From the NCBI GenBank assembly GCA_037892935.1, contig JAYXKI010000001.1, positions 2,790,001 through 2,854,000 on the forward strand: 64,000 bases of DNA. The letters are read 5' to 3'. The notes below the pieces were generated by a model. That model was not told the DNA's origin, searched no databases, and was given only the letters and a program-made list of their open reading frames with translations. This document shows, one piece after another, positions 21,339 to 32,706 of the stretch. The position numbers were made by a program, and so were the translations under genes. Positions within the stretch are counted from its first letter, which is position 1. The number at the start of each line of letters is the position of its first letter. Origin of the DNA: Phlebopus portentosus (Eukaryota; Basidiomycota; Agaricomycetes; Boletales; Boletinellaceae).

Positions 21339-22561
21339 CTATTTTCCAAGACGCATTTCTGCCCGATTATAAGAGTCCAGAGCTCTTCTAAAGTTTTCTT
21401 CGGAAAGTGGTACACAATTCTGCTTGTTCCCACGGCCCTTCCATGCACGATATAGCGACGGTCGCCAGTCATAACTAGCATTAATGAGATGAGTGCCTGG
21501 GGTCTCGCAGAGTTACGACAATACCCACTAGATTTCTGTGAGCCTCATCAGCCATGGCGGAAACCCGTATAGTTCTAAAGGAGGACAAGACAAGGAGCGT
21601 TGCTTTATAGAATGCACTATCATAAGATCCGGAGATTCAAGATGATGAAGCGATTCTAAGTAAGTGAAATGCAATAAATGAGAAACGAGCATAAGCACGT
21701 CGTTGAACATAAGAATATAACATGCCTTGGACAAGTCTGTCAATACTCTCAACGCTGATTCCGTGTCCCTCCATAGCGTTGATGCAAGCCTGGTCGGAAG
21801 TCTTCGCAGATGTTGCTAGCTTTCGTGTAATAGCTACCAGCAGAGCCTTCGAAGCTTCATACGAAACCAACGATAGCGTCATTTGTGAGGATTTTCTATT
21901 GCATTTCCGGGAAAGCGCGTTCGCCACTGAGTCACGGCAATAGAGTGAACTCCTCATTCGCTACACCGAGTGGAGGATAGGTACGAACCTTGGTTACGAC
22001 GAAACGTGGCTCTTTGTACGTGAATGAGATCTGAGTCCAGGGTGATTGTTATTATTGATGGAGGGTGACACCAATTGTCTGAGGAGATGGGTCTAGAGTC
22101 AACAATGTTTGATATCGGTGGAGTGAGAGAACAATCCGAGTCGCTGGCGTCAGATGAATATTCGGACTCGGGTGGTGTATGTTCAACATCGTTCTGCAGA
22201 GCAAGCTTTATCTTGTTCGATAGCTTAATAACGACGCCTTGAAGCAAGGTTAGAATGAGGAGCACAAAAATGTCAGATGCTCACTATGACGATCATACAC
22301 GCTCAGTCCATTTATTCCAGCAACTTTACACCAACGAGCTGTACAGACAATGCTTTTCACAATCGCATTTCTTTCTTCCTCTGTGGGCTTTTCTCCATCG
22401 ATAGCGAGGACTAAAGCAAGGTTTTTGGGCAACTTTGTACGAGGCCCATGCAAAGGAAGGGGATTTGCCAAAAAGGGATAATAGAGAAGAGCGGTCAGAA
22501 TTGTCCATATTAAGTGAAGAAAGTGTAGAACCGAGAGTCCGCAAGCCGCGAGCCAGCCCAT
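21339..22561 (-). CDS. NUS1: Dehydrodolichyl diphosphate synthase subunit NUS1 (Nogo-B receptor homologue)
   Basis: This is the regulatory cis-prenyltransferase subunit that makes dolichol precursors with RER2/SRT1 at the ER membrane. The start is placed at ATG 22561 (MGWLAACGLSV); the frame is open further up but without an ATG. One or more N-terminal membrane segments are followed by LALVLAIDGEKPTEEER, WCKVAGINGLSVYDR, VVIKLSNKIKLAL and MTLSLVSYEASKALL. SPDLMIVHSIKQ and PPLELYGFPPWLMRLTEIY come next. The last exon ends ENFRRALDSYNRAEMRLGK at the stop 21339-21341. The C-terminal RLGK is the family's conserved RxG motif needed for activity of the complex. The middle of the protein is less conserved. 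Confidence 0.86.
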
Positions 22562-22774
22562 GGCGGGTGTACAGGAGAACTGCAAGGAGCTTGATCTGAA
22601 GACACGTAAAAATACGCGTCCAAAGTTGACGCGACTGCGGATCCCTGTCGATCTTGCCGAACGAGCTACTACTACACTTCTGGTTTCTCACGCAGAATGG
22701 CAGTTACACATTAATATATTGTCCTCCAGAAAGAAAGCCAAGTCATATAGATACAGTGGTAGCTTCATTCATAT

Positions 22775-23836
22775 CTAAGTGAGCCCGGGTTCTTCGTCTA
22801 TGGTCTTCTTGATCTTCAATAGAATTGTCGTCTTCCAATTATCCAACCTCATAACCTGATCGTAGTCCCGGCAAGCAGTGGCGAAGGCCTCCAAGTCGGA
22901 GCCCTCAACCGCTTCGATCAGTGCTGCCAGTAACTTGGCCTCCCGCGTAGTCATAAATGACGGGTCCAGGGTCTCATATTTCTGAAGATTGCGCTTCGCA
23001 GTAACCGAGTCCTGTGTTGAAGTGTTGTGTTTCAGACCAAATGTTCAAACAAAGAATGGATGAGACGAACGGTATTTGCAAGAGCACACAAGCCCGACCG
23101 CAACCAATATTCCTTCACACTATACTTGGTCAGATTTGATTGCAGCGACTGGTCCGCAACTTGTTCATAGCGAGCAATAGCCTGCGGGAACTGATCAATC
23201 TGGGCATGCAGGTCCGCTGCATCTTTGAAACATCCGTTCGCCATCCTGATGGAAAAGGGTGAATAAACTGAACATGAGCTGAGCATGAGAGTCCAATAGT
23301 CAACTTACGCATTTGCATCTTCCTGCTGATACCATTCACCGGCACGTTCATAGCTCTCGCACGCTCTTGGAAGATCTCCACGTTGGAGATGGATCTGAGC
23401 AATGTCTTTCTCTCGATCTGCAGCTTGTCTGAAGCGGCCGGCCTTGGTCAGATACGTGACAGTTTGACTGAGTGCTTCGACCGCAACTGCAACAACAGAT
23501 CAGTTAGCGCGCGTCTCCCCGACGTTTTCCTTCGTAAAGCAATGGAGACGTACGATCAGGTCGATCACCCTGCTTGTAGGCCTTGGAAGCATTCCACCAA
23601 GCATTTGCTGCATCATTGTTTTCCTTGCACTTCTCTCTGCATTCAGCCTCCTTAGAAAAGGCGTCGCCCGCATCAACGAAGGACTTCTCAAGCTTGAAGG
23701 CATTGGCGGCCTGCTGGAACAGATCGCCGGCTTCTTCAAATTTGGTGGTGGCAGAGCTAAACCAGCCAGCAGATGAGGCTGCCTTCTTTTCCGCCTTCTG
23801 CAGTAGAATTCGCGCTTCTGATTTGCTGGGTGCCAT
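22775..23836 (-). CDS. SEC17: Alpha-SNAP vesicular fusion protein (Sec17)
   Basis: This adaptor recruits the NSF/Sec18 ATPase to SNARE complexes for their disassembly. ATG 23836 gives MAPSKSEARILLQKAEKK, followed by GWFSSATTKFEEAGDLFQQAANAFK, the typical SNAP start. Later exons give tetratricopeptide-like helices (NNDAANAWWNASKAYKQGD, AERYFQEG-type segments and FPQAIARYEQVADQSLQ). The last exon reads YETLDPSFMTTREAKLLAALIEAV and ends with an acidic tail (TIDEEPGLT) at 22775. The family length is near 290 residues. It shares a compact 190-bp upstream region with the divergent phosphoacetylglucosamine mutase gene. Confidence 0.93.
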
Positions 23837-24026
23837 GGTAGACGGATATATGGTGACTTATCCTTGTCAATATCCGTGTCCGTAGGTCAACGACTTCTCA
23901 CGTGATTTAGGGCTGTGCGGAATCACATTAGCTTTAGCAGTAACTACGACGGTTTCCTTACTATCATCGTCTCGACTCTCTACGGATAGACACACTTCCG
24001 ATTCCACTGTGATTCGCGCTTCAAAT
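23837..24026. promoter_or_regulatory. Bidirectional promoter of SEC17 and PCM1
   Basis: Only 190 bp separate the two divergent start codons, so both promoters and 5' leaders must lie here. Confidence 0.6.
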
Positions 24027-25953
24027 ATGACGACAATTGAGGATCTGTCAGAGGGCATCAGAGCTTATGCTGATCTGCATCCTAAACCATCCAATATTCA
24101 ATTCCAGTACGGTACTGCTGGCTTTAGAACACTGTGAGTGGAGCCGTCACGCCGATTCCATTCAAGAACATTTGCTCACTTATTCTCCAGAGGAGTTCTT
24201 CTTGAATCTGTTGTATTCAGAGTTGGAGTTCTGGCAGCTCTGAGAAGCAAGAAACTGGACGGGAAGACCATTGGGGTTATGATCACTGCCTCGCATAATC
24301 CTGAACAAGTATGTGACCTCGCTTTATGGTCAGTGCCACGCCTGAACTACGACCTTGAAGGACAATGGTGTCAAACTTGTTGATCCGCGTGGAGAGATGC
24401 TTGAAGCTGCTTGGGAGAACCACGCCACGACTTTAGCGAACGCGCCTACTACAGATGCTTTCATAGAAGTGGTTGAGAACCTGATCAAACTTACTAAGAT
24501 CGATCTGGCGAAGCCAGCAAACGTCGTATATGCGCGTGACACGCGTCCCACCGGTCTGACTTTGGTTACTGCTTTCCAGGACGGACTGAAAGCCAGCGGT
24601 GCTACTGGTCGGAATGAAGATATTAAGACGACCCCGGTCCTGCATTACCTTGTCAGATGCATTAACAGCAAAGGAACGGCTGAAGCATACGGCGAAGATT
24701 CAGAGGATGGATATATGAGAAAGCTAAGTGGCGCCTTCAAGAAACTGGTGGTTAGTGATGACTTGTCATAATGCACTTTCAGTTGCTTATTTTGGTTTGG
24801 CTATTAGGCGGGCAAGAAGACGCACGGACTTTTGATCGTGGATTGCGCTAATGGCGTTGGTGCACCTGCTGCAAAACGTCTGGCTCAATTTTTAGGCGAC
24901 TCCTTGCCCCTTCAGCTCGTGAACACCTCGATAAATACTGAAGGCGCCTTGAATAATGCTTGCGGGGCCGATTTTGTGAAGACTTCCCAAAGACTTCCTC
25001 CTTCCCTGTCTGGAGTACTTCGAGCTGGCCAGCGTGCGTGCAGTCTTGATGGTGATGCCGATCGTCTCATCTTTTTCTATCTTGACGAGCGCAATCAGTT
25101 CCATTTGCTGGATGGAGACAAGATCTCTGCTCTTGTTGCTGCGTTTATCGTGGAACAGGTGAGATTAGCCGGACTTGAGGATACGATTGAGGTTGGGGTC
25201 GTACAAACAGCGTACGCTAACGGTGCCTCAACAAAGTATCTTGCAGAGGTTAGTCAAATTTGCCGTCCATAAATAAGTTCTCTGACTTTTGTGTTAAGCG
25301 CCTCCCTGTTACATGCGTACCGACGGGTGTCAAGCACTTGCACCATGCAGCTGAGCACTATTCTATCGGAGTTTACTTTGAGGCAAACGGGCACGGCACC
25401 GTTCTTTTCTCGCCAAGTGCCGTAGCTGCCCTGGAGCAGCGACGGCCGAGTACACCAGCACAGCAAACTGCGCTGAATCATCTCAAGAACTTGATTGATT
25501 TGATCAACCAGACTGTCGGAGACGCTCTTTCAGATATGTTGTTGGTCGAAGTTGTCCTTGCCCACAAATCATTTTCCGGAATAGAATGGGACGCATTGTA
25601 CACAGATTTGCCAAACCGCCTCGTGAAAGTCGTCGTCAAAGACCGAAGCGTCTTCAAGACAGAGGATGCGGAGCGTCGCCTTGTTGCACCCGCTGGTTTG
25701 CAGCAGAAAATCGACGAGCTGGTGCGGAAGTACGACGGCGGTCGCGCTTTTGTAAGACCGAGTGGGACGGAAGACGTTGTCCGTGTCTATGCGGAGGCAA
25801 TCTTACGACCTCAAGCGGACGGTGAGTACTATGCTCATTTGGCCATCTTGCCTTTGACTGAAAGATGGAAAAGAACTGGCATTCAAAGTCGCGGGTTTAG
25901 TGTATGATTTCACCGGAGGAGATCCTGTGGCTCGTCCTCGGGAGTTCTTGTGA
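24027..25953 (+). CDS. PCM1: Phosphoacetylglucosamine mutase
   Basis: This enzyme converts GlcNAc-6-P to GlcNAc-1-P on the route to UDP-GlcNAc, chitin and glycans (AGM1 in animals). The start ATG 24027 gives [19 protein letters not shown], then [11 protein letters not shown]. The second exon has [12 protein letters not shown] with the phosphorylated active-site Ser. Later exons carry [23 protein letters not shown] (the metal-binding DGDADR loop), [20 protein letters not shown] and the phosphate-binding [19 protein letters not shown]. The C-terminus is [17 protein letters not shown]. There are about seven exons and roughly 540 residues, as expected. Identity is secure. Confidence 0.95.
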
Positions 25954-26264
25954 GAAATGAACGAGAAGCAAAATGTTTCTGTACAGTTAGCATTAGATGA
26001 TAGACTCCTAAGACAAGCAGAACAGCTGAAAGATCAAAATTTGCTGGCAAGAACTTATCAAGAAGTCAGACGTCGATCGATGCCAAATGAGGAATGTACA
26101 TACGTGTAGTCTATATCATGAGTCATCGCGTGCTCCAACGCAATCGGTTAGCTATGCACGAGCACCATATAAGTGAGCCTGTCGACAAGCTGGCTTGCGT
26201 GCGGAGGTCGTGGTCATCTACTTAGCTTGCGACTGCATCCTTAATATCATCCTGTTATCAGCAA
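25954..26264. other. Intergenic region between PCM1 and DUG3
   Basis: This 311-bp stretch holds the 3' end of PCM1 and the DUG3 promoter. No gene is seen. Confidence 0.45.
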
Positions 26265-27849
26265 ATGTGTCGTTTCGTCATCTACAAAGGCACTGAACCA
26301 GTGCAGCTTTGCCATGTAAGTTACTTTCTTCTCATTCGGAGCTTCTGTTCTAACGAGCATTCAATTTCGCACGGAAAGCTCCTCACGAAACCGTGTCACT
26401 CGATCATAAACCAGGCGTTCAACTCTCGCCTAAGAGTTGACCGCCGAAATCCCATAAACGGTGACGGTTTCGGGGTTGGTGCGTTATTGTTACCTTTGAG
26501 TGAAAGCATGTGCATGTGTTGACACGCTGTAGGTTGGTACGATTCCGTATATGATGAAGAATTGGGAAGTCAACCATGCATATTTACGTCGGTGACTCCC
26601 GTGAGTCGTCTTCGATATTTGTTTGCCCCAGGTACTGACAGTACGTAGGCCTGGAACAACGTGAATCTTACACGGCTTGCTGAAAAGATCAAGTCACCTC
26701 TGGTCTTGTAAGCAAGTTTCGCTCTAGTTCTTCCCAGCTCTAGCTTATGACATTTCCGTTAAGTGCCCATGTCCGTGCCACCACCGCTGGCTCTCTCTCA
26801 TTGGATAATTGCCACCCTTTTGTTCATGGAAAGCTCATGGTAGTGGCTAAACCTTCTTGTCTTCATCGATCCTATATAACTGCTGATCGTGTGCTTAGTT
26901 TATGCACAACGGGGCAATTGCAGAGTTTCCTCGAATCAAACGGCGACTTCAATCCACCCTACCAGATGATATCTTCAATGTACCGAATGGCAATACAGGC
27001 TTGTGCTCCGCTACCTTCTGTTTAGATCCGTCGCTTATAGTTGGTATCGATAGATTCCGAATGGGCATTTGCACTATTCTTATCAAAGGTAAGCCTGGAT
27101 GAACTCAAATTCACTTGTCTCTATCTGAATGTCCGATGCCAGCTTCCGGATGCAAACGCAAAATCATTCACTCCATCAGTATTGAGGCAAGCAATGCTCG
27201 ATACGATTTCTGCGGCAAATGGTTTCGCGCGTGAATTCAATATTACAGAGGCAAGTTCGTTTCTATAGATCGATGAACTTAAATGTGACTTTCCAATCCA
27301 AGCCGAGTCTCATGAACTTTTGTGTAACGGATGGCGAAACAGTTGTGGCGACCCGATATATATCCTCGAAAGTAGATGAAGCCGCGTCATTGGTGCGTTT
27401 TTATATATAAATCGACGAGTATCTGACTCAGTTCTCCAGTGGTTCTCTTCGGGCACCACATTCTCTGAATATGCGAAGGGCGGTCACTATAAGATGTCCA
27501 AGGCTGATAAGCGAGAAAATATAATCATGGTGAGCATCATGTCAAGTAATTCAAATGAAGCTGATAATGTTATCCATTTGGAAGATTGCGAGTGAACCTC
27601 TTACATTCGAGAAGGGTAAGGCTCCTATTCCATGTTCTAATTCTGATTGAGACTGGACTTCCATATGTATTAGCTGATTGGATGGAGATTCGTACGAACA
27701 ATATGATTGTGGTCACGCCGAAGATGAATCTTTTGCAGATACCAATCATCGACGATTTTTACGTTCCTCCTTCAGATCCTGCGTCTCTGAACCGAACCAC
27801 GAGTTTTGCCGAGGGCAAAGGTTTGCTGAACCCACGGGGTCCTCTATGA
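26265..27849 (+). CDS. DUG3: Glutamine amidotransferase DUG3 (glutathione degradation)
   Basis: This is a class-II glutamine amidotransferase-fold enzyme. In yeast DUG3 partners DUG2 in cytosolic glutathione breakdown. ATG 26265 gives MCRFVIYKG, leaving Cys2 as the N-terminal nucleophile. Small exons then give SIINQAFNSRLR, PINGDGFGVGWYD, PCIFTSVTPAWNN, AHVRATTAGSLSLDNCHPF and FMHNGAIAEFPRIKR. These are the family's substrate-loop motifs. Further exons read SEWAFALFLSK, FCVTDGETVVATRY, and SEYAKGGHYKMSKADKREN. The end is MIVVTPKMNLLQIPIIDDF with the stop at 27849. About ten introns interrupt the gene. Identity is strong; activity is inferred. Confidence 0.88.
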
Positions 27850-28378
27850 CGGGCGTATTGGAGAGATGGATAGACTGCTGACAATCTCTTGTGTGTCATT
27901 TTCCGTTTAGCAACGTTATTTGTTCGCCAATGCTTCGCGGAAGTCTGTAAACTACCAGGGATTGAATACATTCAGTATTACTCATTTTGTCTTTCGGAGT
28001 ACCATTTCCCGCAGTGACGCAAGATACCTGATGGGGAGCTCCATCCTTGGCTACCACAAAACCGTTGTTCGGCCTGTTCCTCGACATTTGAGAGTCCAGA
28101 AAGACGGCATCCCGGGCCGTTCAGTTTAAAATCATGCGCCACGTTTCTCAGATGCCATGTATGCATCAGGTGGACCACTTATCGAACATTCGCCAATCCG
28201 ACCATTCATGCGTCATCTAGGCGCACTCCTTACTCCTCTCTACGGAACAATAAATTTAACCGAAGACAAGTGGGATGTCCAAGCATATATCGCTGTCGGA
28301 TCGAGCTGAGTCCTTACGCCGTGCATGGCTGACTTACTGCGATCGCTTAGCCTGCCCATGGCATCTTTCTTAGTTAAG
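27850..28378. other. Region with coding-like but unassigned segments
   Basis: Between DUG3 and the cupin gene, two plus-strand stretches look coding. One, at about 28015-28092, reads ARYLMGSSILGYHKTVVRP. The other, at about 28152-28310, contains GGPLIEHSPIRPFMRHLGAL and ends in a stop at 28308-28310. Their frames do not join by an obvious GT-AG intron, and no start is evident. They may be the 3' remnant of a decayed gene or a small gene I cannot resolve. Confidence 0.35.
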
Positions 28379-29153
28379 ATGTCTGCTCCCTTGCTCTCCA
28401 CACCCTCAGCTCTGCCTCCTATTCGTCGCATTGTGACTGGACATGACTGCGCGGGGTACGGAACCGTGAAGAAAGATACAACTATCACCCCGAAAGTAAG
28501 GATTCTTTCTCACAAGAAGTGATTGCCTTAATGAGAGTCTCGTGCCAGCCTGCTACTGGTCCAGGCAGTGAAGGTCTTTCAGGCGGAGCTCTGTGGACTA
28601 CCGAATCGGTGCCATCCAAGGATGCAAACGACGATAGGTCAATCAATAGACTCATCCAGCGCAAATTATCTGACGACATAACCAACTTCATAGCATTGAT
28701 GGTGCATTACGTTCCATTGGTGGTCAGGGCTTGGTTATGCGAAACGGGACGAATTTGAGGTTCACGGATCTCGCGCCGGGCGCATCTTCTCCGATGGTGA
28801 GTGATAGACGCGCCTCGAGAAGTTAATATCAGGATTGCCGATGGGCCTTCTTTTACCCATCTCAAGCATAGGACAAGCTCGATCGACTACAACATTCTCA
28901 GTAAGAGCGATTTTATGGAGAAATCAACTTTCTGATATTGATTCATTGAATAGTCTCCGGAAAGCTGATTTTAATCCTGGATGATGGAACGGAGATATTG
29001 ATCGAAAATCCGGGTGATACAGTTGTTCAGAGAGGTAATATGCACACTTGGAGGAACCCAGGACCAGGAGTGGCTAGGTGGGTGAGTGTACTCGTCGATG
29101 CCGAGCCAGCGGTAGTCAATGGCAAGATCCTTGAAGAAGCCTGGTTGGCATAA
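28379..29153 (+). CDS. Cupin-domain protein
   Basis: This is a small single-cupin protein of a type common in filamentous fungi. ATG 28379 gives MSAPLLSTPSALPPIRRIVTG, then HDCAGYGTVKKDTT. Further exons give GGALWTTESVPSKDAN, VMRNGTNLRFTDLAPGASSPM, RTSSIDYNIL and a last exon with ISGKLILILDDGTE. The typical cupin end is GDTVVQRGNMHTWRNPGPG, followed by WVSVLVDAEPAVVNGK. The second cupin motif, with its conserved His and PG turn, is visible. The reaction is unknown; relatives are often near sugar or polyketide catabolic genes. Exon joins are approximate. Confidence 0.8.
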
Positions 29154-29254
29154 TTCTGGGACTAGGATTCACACAAGCTTTCTCGATACCCGTCGTTGTG
29201 CTTTCCGATTCTCGTCACGATAGTTGTACAAATTATATCATGCAAAGCAATTAT

Positions 29255-30308
29255 TTATTGAAGGTTTACGAAAAGACCTCCGTCGACCATGAGGGATGCA
29301 CCGGTGACGTAGCGAGCTAGATCGCTTGAGAGGAAAGTTATCGGCCCTGCTATATCTTCCGGGACTAGATTGTTTTCTTAGTGTGGAGCCACAACGGCGG
29401 AGTCAGACTCACCACCTAGACGTCCGAGAACAGTTCTTTTTATCAAATTTTCGCGTTTTGCAGTATCCAATAGGTCTTCCTTATTGATGTCAGTTTCAAT
29501 TGTTCCAGGAAGGACTGCATTGCAGCGAATATTGTATTTTCCAAGAGCAATTGCACAGCTCTGCATGAGGGATAACACACCAGCTTTAGTCGGCGTATAA
29601 TGACTACATAGAAAAGAGAAATATACGTTAGAAAAATGCAACAAAACAGAAATGTATCGACTCACCATTGCTGTCCCCCGCCGACTCGAGCAGAGACAGA
29701 TGATACACAGACTATAGAACCGCCTTGAGGAGATTGCTTTACCATCTGACGTGCCGCAGCTACGTGTACGCGTCAGTATCAACAACATGCACGACAAAAT
29801 GGATGCACTGTACCTTGCACTATGTAGAAAGAGCCGTCGAGGTTCACCTGTCTGGTCCGCTCCCATGTCTCGACAGGTAACGTCAAGAAATCAGCAAATG
29901 GACATATTCCAACATTGCTGACAAGAACATCTGGGCTATCGTTTAGTATATGCATATTTCACCGTCCAGGAATCACACGAACCGATTCTTCCGAATGATT
30001 TGACACCCTCGTTAACAATCTAGAGTCACTGTCAGGAACATTGACATAAAACGTGTTAACCTTGAAATGACCTTCAGAGATGTCTCTCGAATTGATATGT
30101 CTCCTGGTACAGCTACGACTTTGCAAGCTCTAGATACAGTGTGTATTTCTTCTTCGAGCATCTTGACTTCCTGGGCTGTTGTTTCGTCCCCATAATAGTG
30201 GAGAACCAAGCCCGATGACCCGTGTTTAGCGAACTCGAGAGCAGTTGCACGCCCAATTCCCCTAGAGGCCCCAGTAATGCAAACGACTTTCCCAGTAGCC
30301 AGCGGCAT
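29255..30308 (-). CDS. Short-chain dehydrogenase, L-rhamnose-1-dehydrogenase-like
   Basis: This is a classical SDR. ATG 30308 gives MPLATGKVVCITGASRGIGR, containing the TGxxxGIG cofactor motif. Exons then give GLVLHYYGDETTAQEVK, KVVAVPGDISI, DVLVSNVGICPFADFLTL, WERTRQVNLDGSFYIVQ, GGSIVCVSSVSARVGGGQQ, and HYTPTKAGVLSLMQSCAIA with the catalytic Tyr-Lys. The end is YVTGASLMVDGGLFVNLQ. The N-terminus and the NVGICPF region resemble fungal L-rhamnose-1-dehydrogenase (LRA1/RHA1). None of the other rhamnose pathway genes is visible nearby, so substrate is only suggested. It is divergent from the reductoisomerase-like gene. Confidence 0.8.
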
Positions 30309-30845
30309 AGCGAACGAATATCGATATCGCGGATTTATCCTTCTGCAAAGACATTGATATTACACTTGTCAATGGCAACCAAAAGGTCACAGGTGATCCT
30401 GCAAATTCAAAGCGCGATTGGAATATCCGAGCGGGACGCGCGGCCCGTACCTTCCGGTTCATGTCTTGACAAGCAAGCATAGAGCTTCAGCTTTGGACGA
30501 ACCGCGATATTATATACTTTCATGTATAAGCTAAGACCATAATATTCTGGAGTCGAGTATTCGAAGTTGAGACGTTCCATCGTTTTTCCCTTGTTAAACT
30601 CGTACGTTTCGTTTCAATAACTGCAGTTTCCCTGCTGGAAGAACATTACAATGGACGTGATCACCTGTTTGCTTCAGAACAACGGTACAGGATACGAAGG
30701 CAGCGGTAAACGGCGGCCTATCCGGATCGGTGCGAATCAGAATACACTCCGATGCACCGTGGTGAAAGCCGCATATGGTCTATATATAATGCCAGATTGC
30801 GGACCATCCGAGGAACCCCGTTGAGAGTCTTTCTTGAGGAATATC
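30309..30845. promoter_or_regulatory. Shared upstream region of SDR and reductoisomerase-like genes
   Basis: This 537-bp divergent intergenic region carries the promoters of both genes. No coding sequence or RNA gene is supported within it. Confidence 0.45.
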
Positions 30846-32397
30846 ATGCCGACTGCAAAGATGTGAGTGCTTTGACCAGTAGTCATATAGCTTTGCAAAC
30901 TAATCACCATCCTATTTATACAGTTATTACGACTCAGATGCCGACTTGGCATACCTGAAAGATAAAACTATTGTTTTCTTGGGGTGACTTAGAACACTAC
31001 TCTGCAGTACTCCGTCGACACTTACTGACTGATCAGGTTGCAGCTTTGGAAACCAAGGAGCTGCACAAGCTCAGAACCTGCGCGACTCCGGGTTACCTAA
31101 CGATAAGATTCTCATTGCGAATCGCGCAGACAGTTACGCCAAAGATGCTATATCAAAGAACTTCAATGTCACGGACGATTTTGGGAAAGCAGCAGAAATT
31201 GCGGACGGTATGTTCATGTCCGATGACTTGAAATTCGGCGACTGAACTCACCTGATAGTCCTATTCATCTTGATACCTGATCAGGTTCAGCCCCGCCTCT
31301 TCAATGAGAAGGTTTCCCCGAGCCTTAAACAAGGATGCACAATAGTCATCGCTAGTGGCTATAATGTATTCTTCAAGTTCCTTAACATCCCCTCAACCAG
31401 CAATGTCGTCATGGTAGCTCCAAGGTGCGCATTATTGTCATCAATGCAGTGAATTCCCGAAAGTGACATTACCAATGCAGAATGATTGGTGGGTCGATTC
31501 TGAGTCCCCATACCGAAGGAAATTTCAGTTTGTTTTCGGACAGGCTCTTCCGTGAGATCGTTATACCAGAAGGGTCAAGGCTTCCCCTGTTTCGTCTCCG
31601 TTGAGCAAGACGGGGCTGGCAAGGCTCTGGAAATTGCTCTTGCAATCTCGCAAGCAATCGGTGCTACGAAGGCAGGAGCCATTGAATCTTCCGCAAGGGA
31701 AGAAACGGCAATGTGAGCGTTATAATCCATAAAGAATTTTAGCTGACTCCTACGAAAGGGATCTATTTGCGGAGCAGGGTCTCTGGCCGAACATAATCAT
31801 GCTTTTCCAGTAAGGATGTTCACCATTTCTTAACAAACTTACCCTGAAATATTTGAAAGACAAGCCTTCAGCGTTCTCAAAGAGGCAGGATGTTCCGATG
31901 AGGCTCTTTGTTATGAGATGCAAGTACAAGTGTAAGGTTGTCCGTGTGCCAAACGTTGAACAGACCCTCAGGTGGATGTCCAAAGAGCCCGCGGAGATAT
32001 TCGAACGCGCCGCTGAAGACGGCTTTATCCGCCAGGTACTTCAATAACCCTATCATTACATACCGAAGGCTCAACACTATACAGCTGAAACATCACTCAA
32101 CGGTGTCGCAGTTTGGACAACTAAGTGGTGCATTATCGCTTGATGGAAGTACAATCCGCAAACACTTCGAGAACATTCTGCATAACCAGGTAAGTCTTCG
32201 TTTGAAAGCAAATGACTGGTACTTACTGTGCGCTATGGCCGCAGGTTCTCAACGGCAGCTTTGCTCGCGACTTCAGCAAATTCGAGGACGCGCTTGAGAA
32301 GGAAGGACCTGAGAATCCATTGAATGAGTTGTACCGCAGGGCCGAAGAAACCGAACTCGGACAGGCGGAAATGAGAGTACGTGCCCATCTGGGCTAA
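30846..32397 (+). CDS. Atypical ketol-acid reductoisomerase (IlvC-like)
   Basis: This is an NADP-dependent acetohydroxyacid isomeroreductase-type enzyme. ATG 30846 starts MPTAKIYYDSDADLAYLKDK, so no mitochondrial presequence is visible. The Rossmann motif is FLGFGNQGAAQAQNLRDSG. Then come DVLFILIPDQVQPRLFNEKV, IVIASGYNVFF, VMVAPRMIGGSILSP, GFPCFVSVEQDGAGKALEIA, AIGATKAGAIESSAREETA and DLFAEQGLWP (metal-binding acidic residues). The knotted C-terminal domain has WMSKEPAEIFERAAEDGFIR and STVSQFGQLSGA. These differ clearly from my recollection of mitochondrial fungal ILV5. Most introns are GT-AG, but no usable donor GT is found after SPHTEG (near 31520). That is either a non-canonical intron or a broken one. 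Confidence 0.75.
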
Positions 32398-32706
32398 TTT
32401 GTAGAATTAACTATCTATCTATGTCAGACCCGTAGTCAGTAGCAAAATGTTACAAATACATAGATCAACTCAGCTTCTGGTTTGCTGGCGGCCATAACTG
32501 TTCGAAGACGAAGACATTAATGTTCTAAGTAGAAGTAGCTAGTGAGGTGTGGTTGATTATGTCGCTTTCGGAAACCGGTTCCCACAGTCCCATGGATTTG
32601 ACCACGACGACAAACACAAACAAACTTCTGCTGCTGCTTCATTCCCTCATTCATTGCGGTCCCTTACTCGCTGATCCATTTTGCTCACCAGAAATAGCGT
32701 AACATA
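32398..32706. other. Intergenic region
   Basis: This 309-bp tandem-gene spacer holds the 3' end of the reductoisomerase-like gene and the promoter of the splicing factor. Nothing else is seen. Confidence 0.45.
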
